Shown piece by piece: positions 1-10,175 of a stretch of 64,000 bases of DNA (positions are counted from its first letter, which is position 1; every line of letters starts with the position of its first letter). The notes below the pieces were generated by a model. The model ran no database searches. It saw only the letters and a list, made by a program, of their open reading frames with translations, and was not told where the DNA came from. The translations under genes and the position numbers were made by a program. Origin of the DNA: Hormiphora californensis (Eukaryota; Ctenophora; Tentaculata; Cydippida; Pleurobrachiidae); NCBI GenBank assembly GCA_020137815.1, contig CM035362.1, positions 4,812,008-4,876,007 on the forward strand. The letters are read 5' to 3'.

Positions 1-217
1 ATCTTTAAAAAAACTTTTTTGAGATGCCAAATACGTATTTACAGGACACTTTTTAAACAGCTGTAGCAAAAATATGAATTCGACTTGAGAGCTCAAATTG
101 CATATTTGAGGTCTCCTTGGCATGGCCTACAACCCTACGGTGAGAGATTTCCCTGCACTCGAAAAAAATTTTTGGTTAGCGTACCCTTAAAGTGGTTAAA
201 TAATATAGGGTTTGCAA

Positions 218-326
218 CAGGAACCGACCGAAACAAGTAAACAACCAATCAAAACTCGTTATTTAGGTCACGTGACTGGTTATCAGACAATCAGGGACCA
301 GTATTTCTTGATTCGGTCGGTTCCTG
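218..326 (+). mobile_element. hAT-like MITE copy 1, 109 bp
   Basis: Ends CAGGAACCGACCG...CGGTCGGTTCCTG. Exact 8-bp direct repeat GTTTGCAA on both sides (210-217, 327-334). Carries two CCAAT-like motifs and a TCACGTGA core. Confidence 0.92.
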
Positions 327-401
327 GTTTGCAAAATGGTTATAAAGGTGGTTCAAGTATTAAGTATTTGCCGCACAACCACTTCAACCACTTCCAACTA
401 C

Positions 402-3400
402 CTCTGTCAGAATTTCCTCAATTTCATCCCGAGTTTTTCCCCGTGCCCGATCCGCTACAGAACCAGAGAAAAACACCTATAATCGGACACGTATACAATC
501 AGAGAGCGCTGTTTCAGCTGTCATGTCTGGCATCCCAATATATCGGGGACAGGCAGCGCATTTTGTGGGGGCTTTTCAGAGGTTAAGATAATTGATTCAG
601 CTACAATTAAAAGTTTAGAAAAGGTACGGATAACATGGAATGTGGAGGGGAAGTACAATTATTAATTATCAACAAATAATTGACTTGAGACACACATTTC
701 ACGCACCTCAGGTTTTTCCAGAAACTCCCACTTCTTCTCATTCTCAACCAAACTCAGCCTGTTATTTGAGTTGGGTCCCCATGATTTGTAAACTTTAACC
801 ACTTTCTCGTGGTCCTCTAATGTTCGCTCTGAAATGGAATATTGGATGTTAGAGTTGATTCATGGAAGTCTGTAAAGCAACAAGGGAGGCAACGGGGAGA
901 GGGGGGGTTCAACGACGGAGTAGAAATTGAAAAGTGGTGAGAAGACATACAAGTCACATGACACCGTCTACAAAAAGTAGACCAAGGGGTGCAAAAGAGA
1001 AGGGCAAACACGTGACACATGACACTGGATTTTCACAATAATAATTGATCCCAAATTTCCCCTCCCCGTGGGTGGGCTCTGCGCGCGAAACAGCCCGCGC
1101 ACACACTGTCTACTTCTTGCAGTGGGGAGGGGGTGAAACTAGCGATATGGGGAGTGAGCGGCCGCGGGGGGTCTACCACGGCATATCCGAGAAACAAACA
1201 ACAACCCCACAACAGGGAACACAAGCTGCACTGTAGACACAAGTGGGGACACATTACTGAAAACACACAAAACAGAGGACCCACAATGATTGGAATTCAG
1301 CAGGAACCGACCGAATCAGGAAATACTGGTCCCTGCTTGGCTGGTATCTAGTCACGTGACCTAAATAACGAGTTCTGATTGGTTGTTTACTTGTTTCGGT
1401 CGGTTCCTGGAATTCAGAGGGTAGGAGGAAAGAGGCAGATCACAGGGGAGGAAAGTTGGCGGTTTGCTATCATCAACAAATCTACTGATTCAAACACTAT
1501 TTATTTTCACGCAACAATCATCAGCACTAAATCCCAAAAAAAGCAGCAGCTAAAAACATGATAGAGGTACACCACGGTGTATAAAAAGTGAAACATAACT
1601 CTATGTGAACTTACGAAGTTGCCTTCCATTCTTCTTGGTGTTGTTAGCTGCAGTTTGAAATGAGGTTAAGTGAGGTTTGAGGTTAGGTGAGGTTTGCAAT
1701 GAGGTTAAAGAGGTTTTAAAGTGGTTTGGAATGAGGTTTTAGGTGATGAAATACTCACAATTTGTGAGTTAAAAAGTAAGGTATAAGCAAGAAGGTGCAC
1801 AGCACACGTATAGCAATATATAAACACACATCGCCCTTGACTAACCTGCACTCGCTTCCGTCAACTGTTCAACCAACGTTAAATTCCCAGATAGAGAGAG
1901 ATCATTTTTCAGTGCCAGAGAGAGACAAACATCCCAAGCAGTTTGGTTTCTGTCAACTCGAACCGTTTTTACTAGACTTCCACCGTGCATATGGATCCTG
2001 ATATTTTCCTGAAATAGTTTTGAAAATCCTTTTTTTTGCTCAATGCTCGACCATCTCTAACCGCACATCATTTAGAACATAATAACATCTTTATACAAAT
2101 TAAAAACATCTTTATATTTCGTTTTTCCTTCTACGTTATACGCAGCTAAGGGACTACTTGTTCTAACCCTCTTTACTAGAGGATCGAGCAAGGTAAGGGA
2201 CCACCCTCGAGGCAACCCATGTAAGTAGTGGGTGCCATACATTCTGTAATGTTATTGTCTCACTACTGTATAATGTTAAAGTTTGCAACAAGCTGATATA
2301 TAGGAGCTGGTGGAACACTGTCACGATATGTCACACGGTGTGGCCACTATCGTTTTTTACTGTCTACCCCGCATTCTTTCTTTCTCTCTTGTTCCTTCAA
2401 AGTAATAATAACAGCACGAATCAGTGATGATCCAAATACTCTCTCTATCTATTTTTCAATATCTCTCTCTTACTCTCTCTCTCTCTCTCTCTCTCTCTCT
2501 GCTAATTCCACACCTGCATTACCAGTGTACACAGTAAACATGAAGTGATGAAGATAAACATGACTAAAATATCGCCCCTCACCGTCCCACTCCCTACCAC
2601 AGGACAGCATATCCAAAAGCAACAGCCTTCCCTCCTTTTTTCATCAAGAAATTAGCTCGCAAGGTTTTTCAGACTCCTCTGTCTTTTTTCCACCGTACAT
2701 TCCTCGACTCTTATACCAACTCCCGTAAATTCTTACACCTTTTCCCTTTTAAAAATGACATTTCCAGTATATTCTTCCCACGAAAATTTTCTCACCAGAT
2801 GGGTAGAGAGAGAGCGAGAGGAGAAAGAGACGAGAGACGATAGAGAGAGAGAGCGCAGAGAGCGAGAGCAGCAGAGAGCGAATAGAGACGAGAGAGATAG
2901 AGAGAGGAGAGAGAGAGAGAATTAAACTGATACACCTATTCTCTCACCCCATCCATTCAAGGTTTTCTCCTCACTCTGAGGTTCTCACTACCAACCCTGT
3001 TTTAAAAAACAGCCAGTACATTATTATTATTATTCCCTAAATATCAGTCAGCAGTAGCAGCTGCTCTTGGCATGTCGCTATTCTTTCCCCAGGGATTACT
3101 TGTATGGTATTTGCCTTGCTACTGCACACAGCTCAATGGCTCTTTGGGGAGGGGGGCGAGACAAAAGGAGCAACTGCTAGGCCCTTCTAAGAGCTCTCTC
3201 CTGGTTGCCAACTTCATTCTTCAACCAGTTGATTCGGCTCTTCCCGGCCCCGCAGAGATAACACCTCTGATCTGGCTGATTCTTGTCACCGGGTATCGGT
3301 GGCTAAAAATACCAACCCCTTTTTTTATAAAATAGTCCCCTCGTTTAGGAAGGATACGAGGTTGGGGTGGGGAAGGGGTAATTACCCGGAAGAACAATCA

Positions 3401-6400
3401 CAGGGACGAGGGGAAAGGGGACGAGAGAAAGGGGCGAGAGAAAGGGACGAGAAAGAGAATTATATTATGTCGATCCCATGACAACAATCTTATATTATTT
3501 CCTGATTCTCTCTATCTCTCAAGAACCTCTTATAATCGTATAATTCACCAGTCTGACAAATAGAGGCACCAACCCTCTCTCTCTATTGAGCGCTCCGTTA
3601 GAAGTACGTCCGTTTTGTATCCAGATCTTCATGTCATTTCATTTCTTGGATGTCCAAAAACGCAAAGTGAATTTGATTGAAGCATGTCAAACTTACTTCG
3701 GCACCCCAATGCAATCACAATTCTTTATCTCACATGTCAGTACAAGAGTGCTTTCTTTCAAATAGTGACAACCTCTTTTTTACCACAATTATTGTCTCTA
3801 CCACCAAAATAGGATAATTAGAGTTCTGTATAGAGAGAAAGATTTAAGAAGATATTATACCGCTCTGATGATTCGGCGGAACATCGCCAATATTTTGGCA
3901 TGTCTCTGTCGGGTATGGGCGGTATATAAGCGCGGAATATTATCATTATGAAGATCCCTACGTTTTGAGTTTAATAGTCCTGCTGAACAGATCCTTTCTC
4001 CGTATTAGGACTGAAACATCCCAGTTCTAATACGGAGAAAGGAAACATTTCAGTTCTAACAGGAACCGGCCGAATTAGGAAATACTGGTCCCTGATTGGC
4101 TAATAACCAGTCACGTGACCTAAATAACGAGTTCTGATTGGTCGGTCGGTTCCTGAATTATAATACGGAGAAAGGATTCCTCTGCAACAGTTATAGCAAG
4201 ATAGCTACGAGGGGTGGTTGGCGAGATCTGTAAGTGAATAGCTAGAAAACCATGCATGAATATAATGAAAGAGAGTGACTGCTCTGAACACATCTAACAC
4301 AGATCTGGAGGTGATACTCAATGCGATATAAGGTACTTTCTCAGTCCCCTTCTCCCCACATTCTCTTATTTCATGAGGGGGGTATCTCGCAATACATGTG
4401 TCATTTTCAGGTGGCTGAATGATATATCTGTGTGTACGTGTGATATATGTATACAACATGCACTCTGTCTACAGCATGAACTTCACATGAATGACATTCC
4501 GGAACATCACTCACTATACATGATGAATGAATTTCATTCCATTTTCCAAATCACTACAATATGATGAATGAGTCTCATACCATTTTCCAACTCACATGTT
4601 CACACGATGTAGTTTCTCTAAAAATATAAAGGTGCAGATATAATATCTCAGTAGAGATACAAAAGAATATATTGTTCTTCAAATAGAGGTCACCCCTACA
4701 AAGTTCATTGTTATTTCCGCATCTTACTTCACACAACCCTCCCACAAAAGAAGGCTGGAACATTGTTCATACTCCGTTTTATATATTTGAAGAATCTAAA
4801 TGTCCCGAAAGTAAAGATTATAAAAGAAAGAAAAAGAGAGCATGAACCGACCGAAACAAGTAAACAACCAATCAGAAATCGTTATTTAGGTCATGTGACT
4901 GGTTATCAGCCAATCAGGGACCAGTATTTCCTGATTCGGTCGGTTCCTGAAAGAGAGGGAGAAGTGCAAGAAAAGGAGGAGATTATCGGTTTTATAATGA
5001 TGGCAAAATAGTAGAGCTATCGTTACGATATATAATGAGATAATGAGTTAGCTGATCGATTAATCGATGAGCTTTCTCTAGGTTACATACGCCGTTTTGT
5101 GGGCAGAGTAGAGATCCAGAAAACAAAAATATGATGACCAAGTAATTTAGAGAGATTGTAGTGGCCAAATTTACCTTCAAATTGCAGTTCTATTGTCATA
5201 ACAAAGATCTTTTGTCTGTGTAAGGAATGGACGACACAGTTTTGGAAAGAAGCAAACTAAACCAGGAGCAAACACGGCATAATATCCTACCACTACTAGA
5301 GGGATAGTGAGAGGAGCCTGCCTGCCAATGGGGCATTATATATTCAGGGTAGAGCTGTCTATACCATCCAATAGCTCTTTATAGGCTCTCTCGCTCTCTT
5401 TCTCTCTCCCTCTCTCTCTCTCTCTCTCTTTATCTATCTCTCTATCTCCTTCCCAGCTACTCTTTGTCTCTTAATATACCCACTCTGCATGCCGCTAGGA
5501 CACCCTCTCTTTCTCTGGCACGTCTATAACCCATTATAAATCTCTCCCTGTACCTCTCTTTATCCCACGTACATTTTTCTTTTCACGGCCGCTTCTCAAC
5601 ATCTTTCCTTCCCCTCACTTCTTTTGATGGATGTTTGATGGGGTATACTCAAATTAGAGGCCAGCTTTGACAGCCAGGACTTGTTCCGTGTACCAAATTT
5701 CCTGTTTATTAACTCTTTCTGAAGCACACCGCACTGTATCTCCCCCTTTCTAATGCTCTTTCAATTTACTGTATCAGGTACTCCCTGTTCCCACCGCTCC
5801 GATCTCAAAACTAATCGCGTATTCCCGCCTGATGCAAGTACTCTCTTAACAGTTTCACATTTGAAACAGAACTATTTAAAGGTGTCAGAAATTGGAACTT
5901 AACTACATTCATTTTGCTCATCAATGTGATCCATAAATTCAAAAAAATGTCACAACAAACAAAATTGAGAAACATGTTGGTTTGTTCGTTCTATATATAA
6001 ACTCATTCCAAAAAAATAAAAAGATAAAAGGGGTCCTATTTTTTCTCCCTGGGCCCGGGTTTTTCTCTCTCCTTGCCAATCACACCCAGTGTAAAAAAGG
6101 GCGGCTTCGTATGCAGGCAGTTAGCCAAGTGAGAGAAGAGGGAGAGAGAGGAGAGGAATGAGGGAGACAGAGGACAGAGAGACAGCGAGAAAGAGGGAGA
6201 GAGAAACGTGATGCAAATGGGGGCCTATTTTTTAGTATGACTTGATAGTCGATGTAACTTGTAAGTAGACACGAGTGGGCACACATATTTCCGCCCACTT
6301 GGATCATTTTAAAAGTTCAATTCTCACAAGATACTGAATCACATTATGCACATGTTACAGATACCGGAAACCCATGACGAGATAGAAAGAGAAAGAGGGA

Positions 6401-6430
6401 GAGAGAGAGGGAGAGAGAGGGAGAGAGAGG

Positions 6431-6470
<40 letters not shown>

Positions 6471-6485
6471 TAGAAAGAGATAGAA

Positions 6486-6530
<45 letters not shown>

Positions 6531-8477
6531 AAGAGATAGAAAGGGAGAGAGAGAAAGATAGAAAGATAGAGGGAACCCCCTCCCTCTTGATTGGCTGACT
6601 TATAATACCACACCCAACGTGTTAAATGAATTCGTTACCACTCTTGTTATAGCTCCCAAATTTGGTATACACCATTGTACAGGTTTGCCTTGCTTGGCCC
6701 TCTTTCGATTCCGTGCGCTCCGGAGGGTTAGAACAAAACAGGTTCTGGTTGTACACTTGGGCTGGAGTTTGAATACTATATTTGGTAATTTGGTTGTATA
6801 TTTTGGTAGTATACTTTGACTGTGTTGCAAACTGGTTCCAGTCTGTCACGTGCTTTTGTTATGATCGTTCTAACGATCTCGAAGGTTCGGAATGAGAACA
6901 CGCGAAATTATTACAGTCTGATTTAAAACATTCTGCTCTAGAAACATGCGTATCGTGTTCTCTGACTTTGGCAAAAATATGCGAAACAGTAATTAGAGAA
7001 TGAGTGTATGGAGTCTGAGTGCAGGAAAGAGATAGAATGGGAGATAGAGAGGAGAGATGGAGAGGTAGAAACCATGGATAGAGAGATAGATCAACTTATT
7101 TTAGAAGCTTGGCTATGTACTGAGAATTTATTTAGTGTAATTTTTAGAACATCATTTCCTTTCTCCCATGTATCCTCATTACTTGTTTCGAACCAAAATA
7201 GCTACATTCGGGCTCCGATTTACCGGGACTCGGGAGGATACATTTCCCCCGGAGATCCTGGTAAATTGGAGTCTGACTAACGACTGTCAGTTATATCATT
7301 TGGCTGATATACTACCTATTTCCAGAAACACAAGTTCCATCATGTAAAAAAAGAAGAGCAGAGATAATGAAAGACGGTCACAACGCATTGCGTAAAAGAT
7401 GGGGACTTATATCGCTGGGTATTCTCTGCGTAATATTCCCCTTCGCAGTTTTAGGTAAGAAAGGCCAAGGGTATAAAATATTATCTGAATGAGAATGGAG
7501 ATGCTAGAACTTGTAGATTTATATTGATTAGAGAAATAAGGGTAGAGTTGAGTAAATCTGACTATAGTTGTTTCCTCTCCCCTCCCCGCATCCCATATCC
7601 TCTTCTCCACTACATTTAACACACTTTCATTTTCATTGTTGTTATAGCTGACAACGTCTGACATATGCATAGATCAGTCGAAAGCTCTTGTTCTTTTGAA
7701 TATTAGTACTGCAAAATCGTTGTTTCTCTTTCATTTATTGGGAGCTAAATACCTGTCACTGTCACACTGTGAATAAAACCAAACCCATTTCTCTGCGATT
7801 AATCGCTACCTTAATTGGGCACTAACCCTCCCTCTATTATAATACCAATGAAAAATGCACAACCCCCTCCGTCTACCTGACTTCTACTATTATAGGCCTC
7901 ACTACAACTCAACTCTGTCTAACAACACCCCTCCAAAACCCCCCTCCTCTCTCTCCTACAGGTGCATTTCTCATCTCACCCCTCTTTATTCTGCTCGCCT
8001 TTGCGTGTATCTGCTGGTGTTTTCTGGCCATCATCTTGGTGGAAATTGAGGACAGAAACACGAGGTTGGAGCCAGTAAGAGAGAATGGACCCCCAAGCGG
8101 GGACTGCGGGGATCCCGTTGATCCATTACCACGGGATGCTGTCCCAAAACGGGATAAATCAGAATAATATTAGAATAAAATTGAATTTTACCTTTTTTAA
8201 GAGTACCAGCTTTAGGAATAGGATTAAATGCTGCCAGCTCGTTTATCAAATCCGTAAAACCTTGACCGTTCATTGAATCTAGAAAAATAATGTACTGAGT
8301 TGGGAGATTTTTAATTAACTTTTTCTGATTGATTCCTGTATTGTATTACATACCTTCTTTAATTTCCAAAACATCGCTCTCCTTCTTGGACCCCTCGGTT
8401 TTTATATTTTTTGGGCTGTAGTTCAAGTCGTCAAGTTCACCAATCATGGCATCAATATCATCAAGAATTGACTCCAT
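402..8477 (-). CDS. MRL-family adaptor (RIAM/lamellipodin/MIG-10/Pico-like), 5' part, incomplete
   Basis: Read on the minus strand. Exon 1 (8477-8354) starts at an ATG and encodes an acidic N terminus with the segment DIDAMIGELDDL, which resembles the talin-binding helix at the start of RIAM. It ends at GAAG|gtatgt, phase 1, and joins exon 2 (8278-8192), which contains GFTDLINELAAFN. Farther on, exon 828-707 encodes RTLEDHEKVVKVYKSW, matching the second half of the Ras-association domain in this family (family pattern: E-R-x-x-E-D-H-E-x-V-V). It is followed in phase 0 by 476-402 (FFSGSVADRARGKTRDEIEE), the RA-PH linker. A 33-nt microexon at 1647-1615 fits by phase just before the RA exon. The start of the RA domain was not found between 1.6 and 8.2 kb; the PH domain should lie beyond the left edge. 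MRL proteins link Ras/Rap GTPases to talin and Ena/VASP at the membrane (family knowledge). Family call fairly confident; gene model incomplete. Confidence 0.6.
1302..1409 (-). mobile_element. hAT-like MITE copy 2
   Basis: Reverse orientation, flanked by exact GAATTCAG duplications (1294-1301, 1410-1417). Confidence 0.92.
2800..2922 (+). repeat. GA-rich low-complexity tract
   Basis: Interrupted GAGA/GCGAGAG repeats; a CT-rich tract at 2462-2501 precedes it. Frames here are not genes. Confidence 0.85.
4060..4155 (-). mobile_element. hAT-like MITE copy 3, internally deleted
   Basis: Reverse orientation, lacking about 13 bp near the right end (no GTTTACTTGTTTCG). Target repeats are degenerate. 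Confidence 0.85.
4841..4949 (+). mobile_element. hAT-like MITE copy 4
   Basis: Flanked by exact AAAGAGAG duplications (4833-4840, 4950-4957). First bases CATGAACC instead of CAGGAACC. Confidence 0.92.
5227..8167 (+). CDS. predicted two-pass small membrane protein, 157 aa, nested in MRL gene
   Basis: Four exons join with matching phases: 5227-5306 (26 codons plus TA, donor gtgaga), 7202-7260 (donor gtaaat), 7326-7454 (acceptor ttccag, donor gtaaga) and 7962-8167 (acceptor ctctcctacag, stop TAA). The product is about 157 residues. It has a hydrophilic N terminus containing YIRAPIYRDSGGYISPGDP, a basic stretch (CKKRRAE...RKRW), two hydrophobic segments at about residues 73-90 and 93-116 separated by a short turn, then an acidic, proline-rich tail. 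Topology is probably a hairpin with both ends cytosolic (inference from the basic residues before the first segment). The stop lies 24 bp from the end of MRL exon 2 on the opposite strand, so the genes are convergent and interleaved. No family recognised. Exons 3 and 4 are the best supported; exons 1 and 2 rest on splice phase. Confidence 0.5.
6367..6575 (+). repeat. GA microsatellite
   Basis: GAGAGA with GAAA and GATA interruptions; produces a long Ser/Leu frame on the minus strand that is not a gene. Confidence 0.9.
6677..6745 (+). repeat. short dispersed repeat family 2, diverged copy
   Basis: Shares GCCTTGCTTGGC and GGAGGGTTAGAACA with the copies at 22.8, 23.8, 43.2 and 46.3 kb. Confidence 0.45.
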
Positions 8478-8730
8478 GACGCAGCCGTTCAGAAGTAGTA
8501 GTAAGCTGTTCAGGGACGAGTTAATACGTTTACATCTAACCTAATCAAAGTAACATATTTAGTGGGTTGTTCAGGACATTCTGCCTACAAATTTACCGAC
8601 CGCAGTGTAACAACCACACAAGTAACACAAGTAACACACAAGTTTCAAACTTTCATCAACTACAACGTAAAACTATTTATTGAGGCATGTCAATGTTCAA
8701 AGCCAAGTGACGCCTCGATAAAGAAAAGTA

Positions 8731-10173
8731 GTGATAACAGAAAAGACGACGATGATCACGAGAAGTCGAAGTATGACCAACATCTACCCTTCGTCTCCAA
8801 CGACCCCGGTATGTAAAACCAAAGACCCCAACATCCCACCGAACTCCTTGACCGGAACAACCCTCTTTCCCAACGCCCTTTCCTCCACTCCACATCCTAC
8901 TTCCTTTCACGGCCAACCTAACACTCCCTACCATATGACCACCGCTGCAAAGCCATGCCTGTGCGGAAGCAACGTACAGGATTCCAATGGAGTCATACAC
9001 TGCAAGGTATGCAATGTTGACTACCATGCTGAGTGTGTTGGACTGAAATTCCTCGTGACTGCGTTAGACCTCGTTCCCCAAGGCAGTGAAATTCTCAAAA
9101 CACCTGATTGGACTTGTCCATCTTGTATTTACACTGCCCAATTACTAACACCCGGCAACTCGTTACTCAATGTTATTGCTGAGAAAGTAGCCCAAATGAT
9201 TGGATCCACACTAAACCCTATCCAAGCTACACCCAACCCTATTGAATCCTCCCTAACCATTGCCACTACCCAACAGCCAGTACTTGAGCCAGCAGACGTA
9301 GCAGATGCTACTATTGTTCCCGCAGAACCTGCATGGAAAATTGCCGGTCAAAAGAAGCCCAGACAGCGCCAAAACAACCAGCCACTTCTAGCAACGCCAA
9401 TTCCTAAATCTGCCCCACCAGCCCCAACAGTACCCCGTGAGAAGTCCCACAGAATAAGAATCTCCTGTGGACCAAATGACCCTGAGAAAGTCTCGAAGGA
9501 CCTAAACACTTGCCTAGCAAAGACTCCTATGCTCTTCATGGATACAAATCATGCTGCTGAAATCAGGGTGGGTTTTCCTGAATCAACTGATATTGAGTCG
9601 ATCAAGGATCTGGTCACCAATTCAATCCCCCAGGATGCCACCATATCTGTGGTCTCTGGAACTGCCAAGGTCACGATTCTTCATGTTCCAGAAAACATAG
9701 AAAACTTGTCAACGGAAGAGGCCAAAGATCGAGTACTGAAAACTCTGCAACAGAAAAACCCATGTTTGCTGTCACCGGATGTAACAGTGGTTTACATAAA
9801 GAGCCACTTCCAGAACAAAGATAAGTGTACAGTTGCCCTAAGAATCCCTGTTCCCCTCCAACAACGCCTTCTCGAAACAGGAAAGGTTTACTATGGCTGG
9901 TCCCGACTGAATGTAGTTGAGCGATTTCATGTGCCCCAGTGTTTCAAGTGTCATGGGTTTAAACACAAAACAGCGGACTGTACTAGCACTGTTCTGGTAT
10001 GTAAACTCTGCGGTGAAGACCACGATGTAAAAACCTGTACTAACCGAGATAAGAAGTTCTGTGTCAATTGCAACAAGTCTCAAACTTTTAAAACACGAGC
10101 CAGAGATCATCACAGTGGAGAACGGCTGTGCCCATTCCGCCTATCCCTCATTGAAGAACAGGCAAAAAACTAG
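8731..10173 (+). CDS. LINE ORF1 protein: PHD finger plus CCHC zinc knuckles
   Basis: 480 codons. Residues ~70-135 form a C4HC3 PHD-type finger (CLCGS, HCKVC, DYHAEC, WTCPSC). A low-complexity Pro/Thr-rich linker follows. Around residues 409-475 come gag-like zinc knuckles: C-x2-C-x4-H-x4-C (CFKCHGFKHKTADC), then C-x2-C-x3-H-x4-C (CKLCGEDHDVKTC), then CVNC. PHD-containing ORF1 proteins are known in CR1/L2-related LINEs and are thought to bind RNA and chaperone the ribonucleoprotein. The stop TAG is followed after two nucleotides by the ORF2 ATG, an arrangement that would suit termination-reinitiation. Confidence 0.88.
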   Translation: MITEKTTMITRSRSMTNIYPSSPTTPVCKTKDPNIPPNSLTGTTLFPNALSSTPHPTSFHGQPNTPYHMTTAAKPCLCGSNVQDSNGVIHCKVCNVDYHAECVGLKFLVTALDLVPQGSEILKTPDWTCPSCIYTAQLLTPGNSLLNVIAEKVAQMIGSTLNPIQATPNPIESSLTIATTQQPVLEPADVADATIVPAEPAWKIAGQKKPRQRQNNQPLLATPIPKSAPPAPTVPREKSHRIRISCGPNDPEKVSKDLNTCLAKTPMLFMDTNHAAEIRVGFPESTDIESIKDLVTNSIPQDATISVVSGTAKVTILHVPENIENLSTEEAKDRVLKTLQQKNPCLLSPDVTVVYIKSHFQNKDKCTVALRIPVPLQQRLLETGKVYYGWSRLNVVERFHVPQCFKCHGFKHKTADCTSTVLVCKLCGEDHDVKTCTNRDKKFCVNCNKSQTFKTRARDHHSGERLCPFRLSLIEEQAKN

Positions 10174-10175
10174 AT

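Larger units (their letters stand above)
829..4059. other. MRL intron region, no further exon resolved
   Basis: Apart from the candidate microexon (1647-1615), one MITE and simple repeats, no exon with RA-domain motifs was found here on the minus strand, although one is expected between here and 8.2 kb. Confidence 0.4.

Noticed and set aside
212-586. Plus-strand open frame containing [17 protein letters not shown]
   Set aside because: The recurring peptide comes from the hAT-like MITE and appears at every copy; it is not a gene.
3072-3335. 87-codon plus-strand frame with hydrophobic start
   Set aside because: No family motif, ends in low-complexity sequence, and splice context does not link it to neighbours.
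6344-6613. Minus-strand Ser/Leu repeat protein
   Set aside because: Translation of a GA microsatellite.
7407-7670. Minus-strand frame as a missing MRL exon
   Set aside because: No RA-domain motif and no suitable splice sites in the needed phase.
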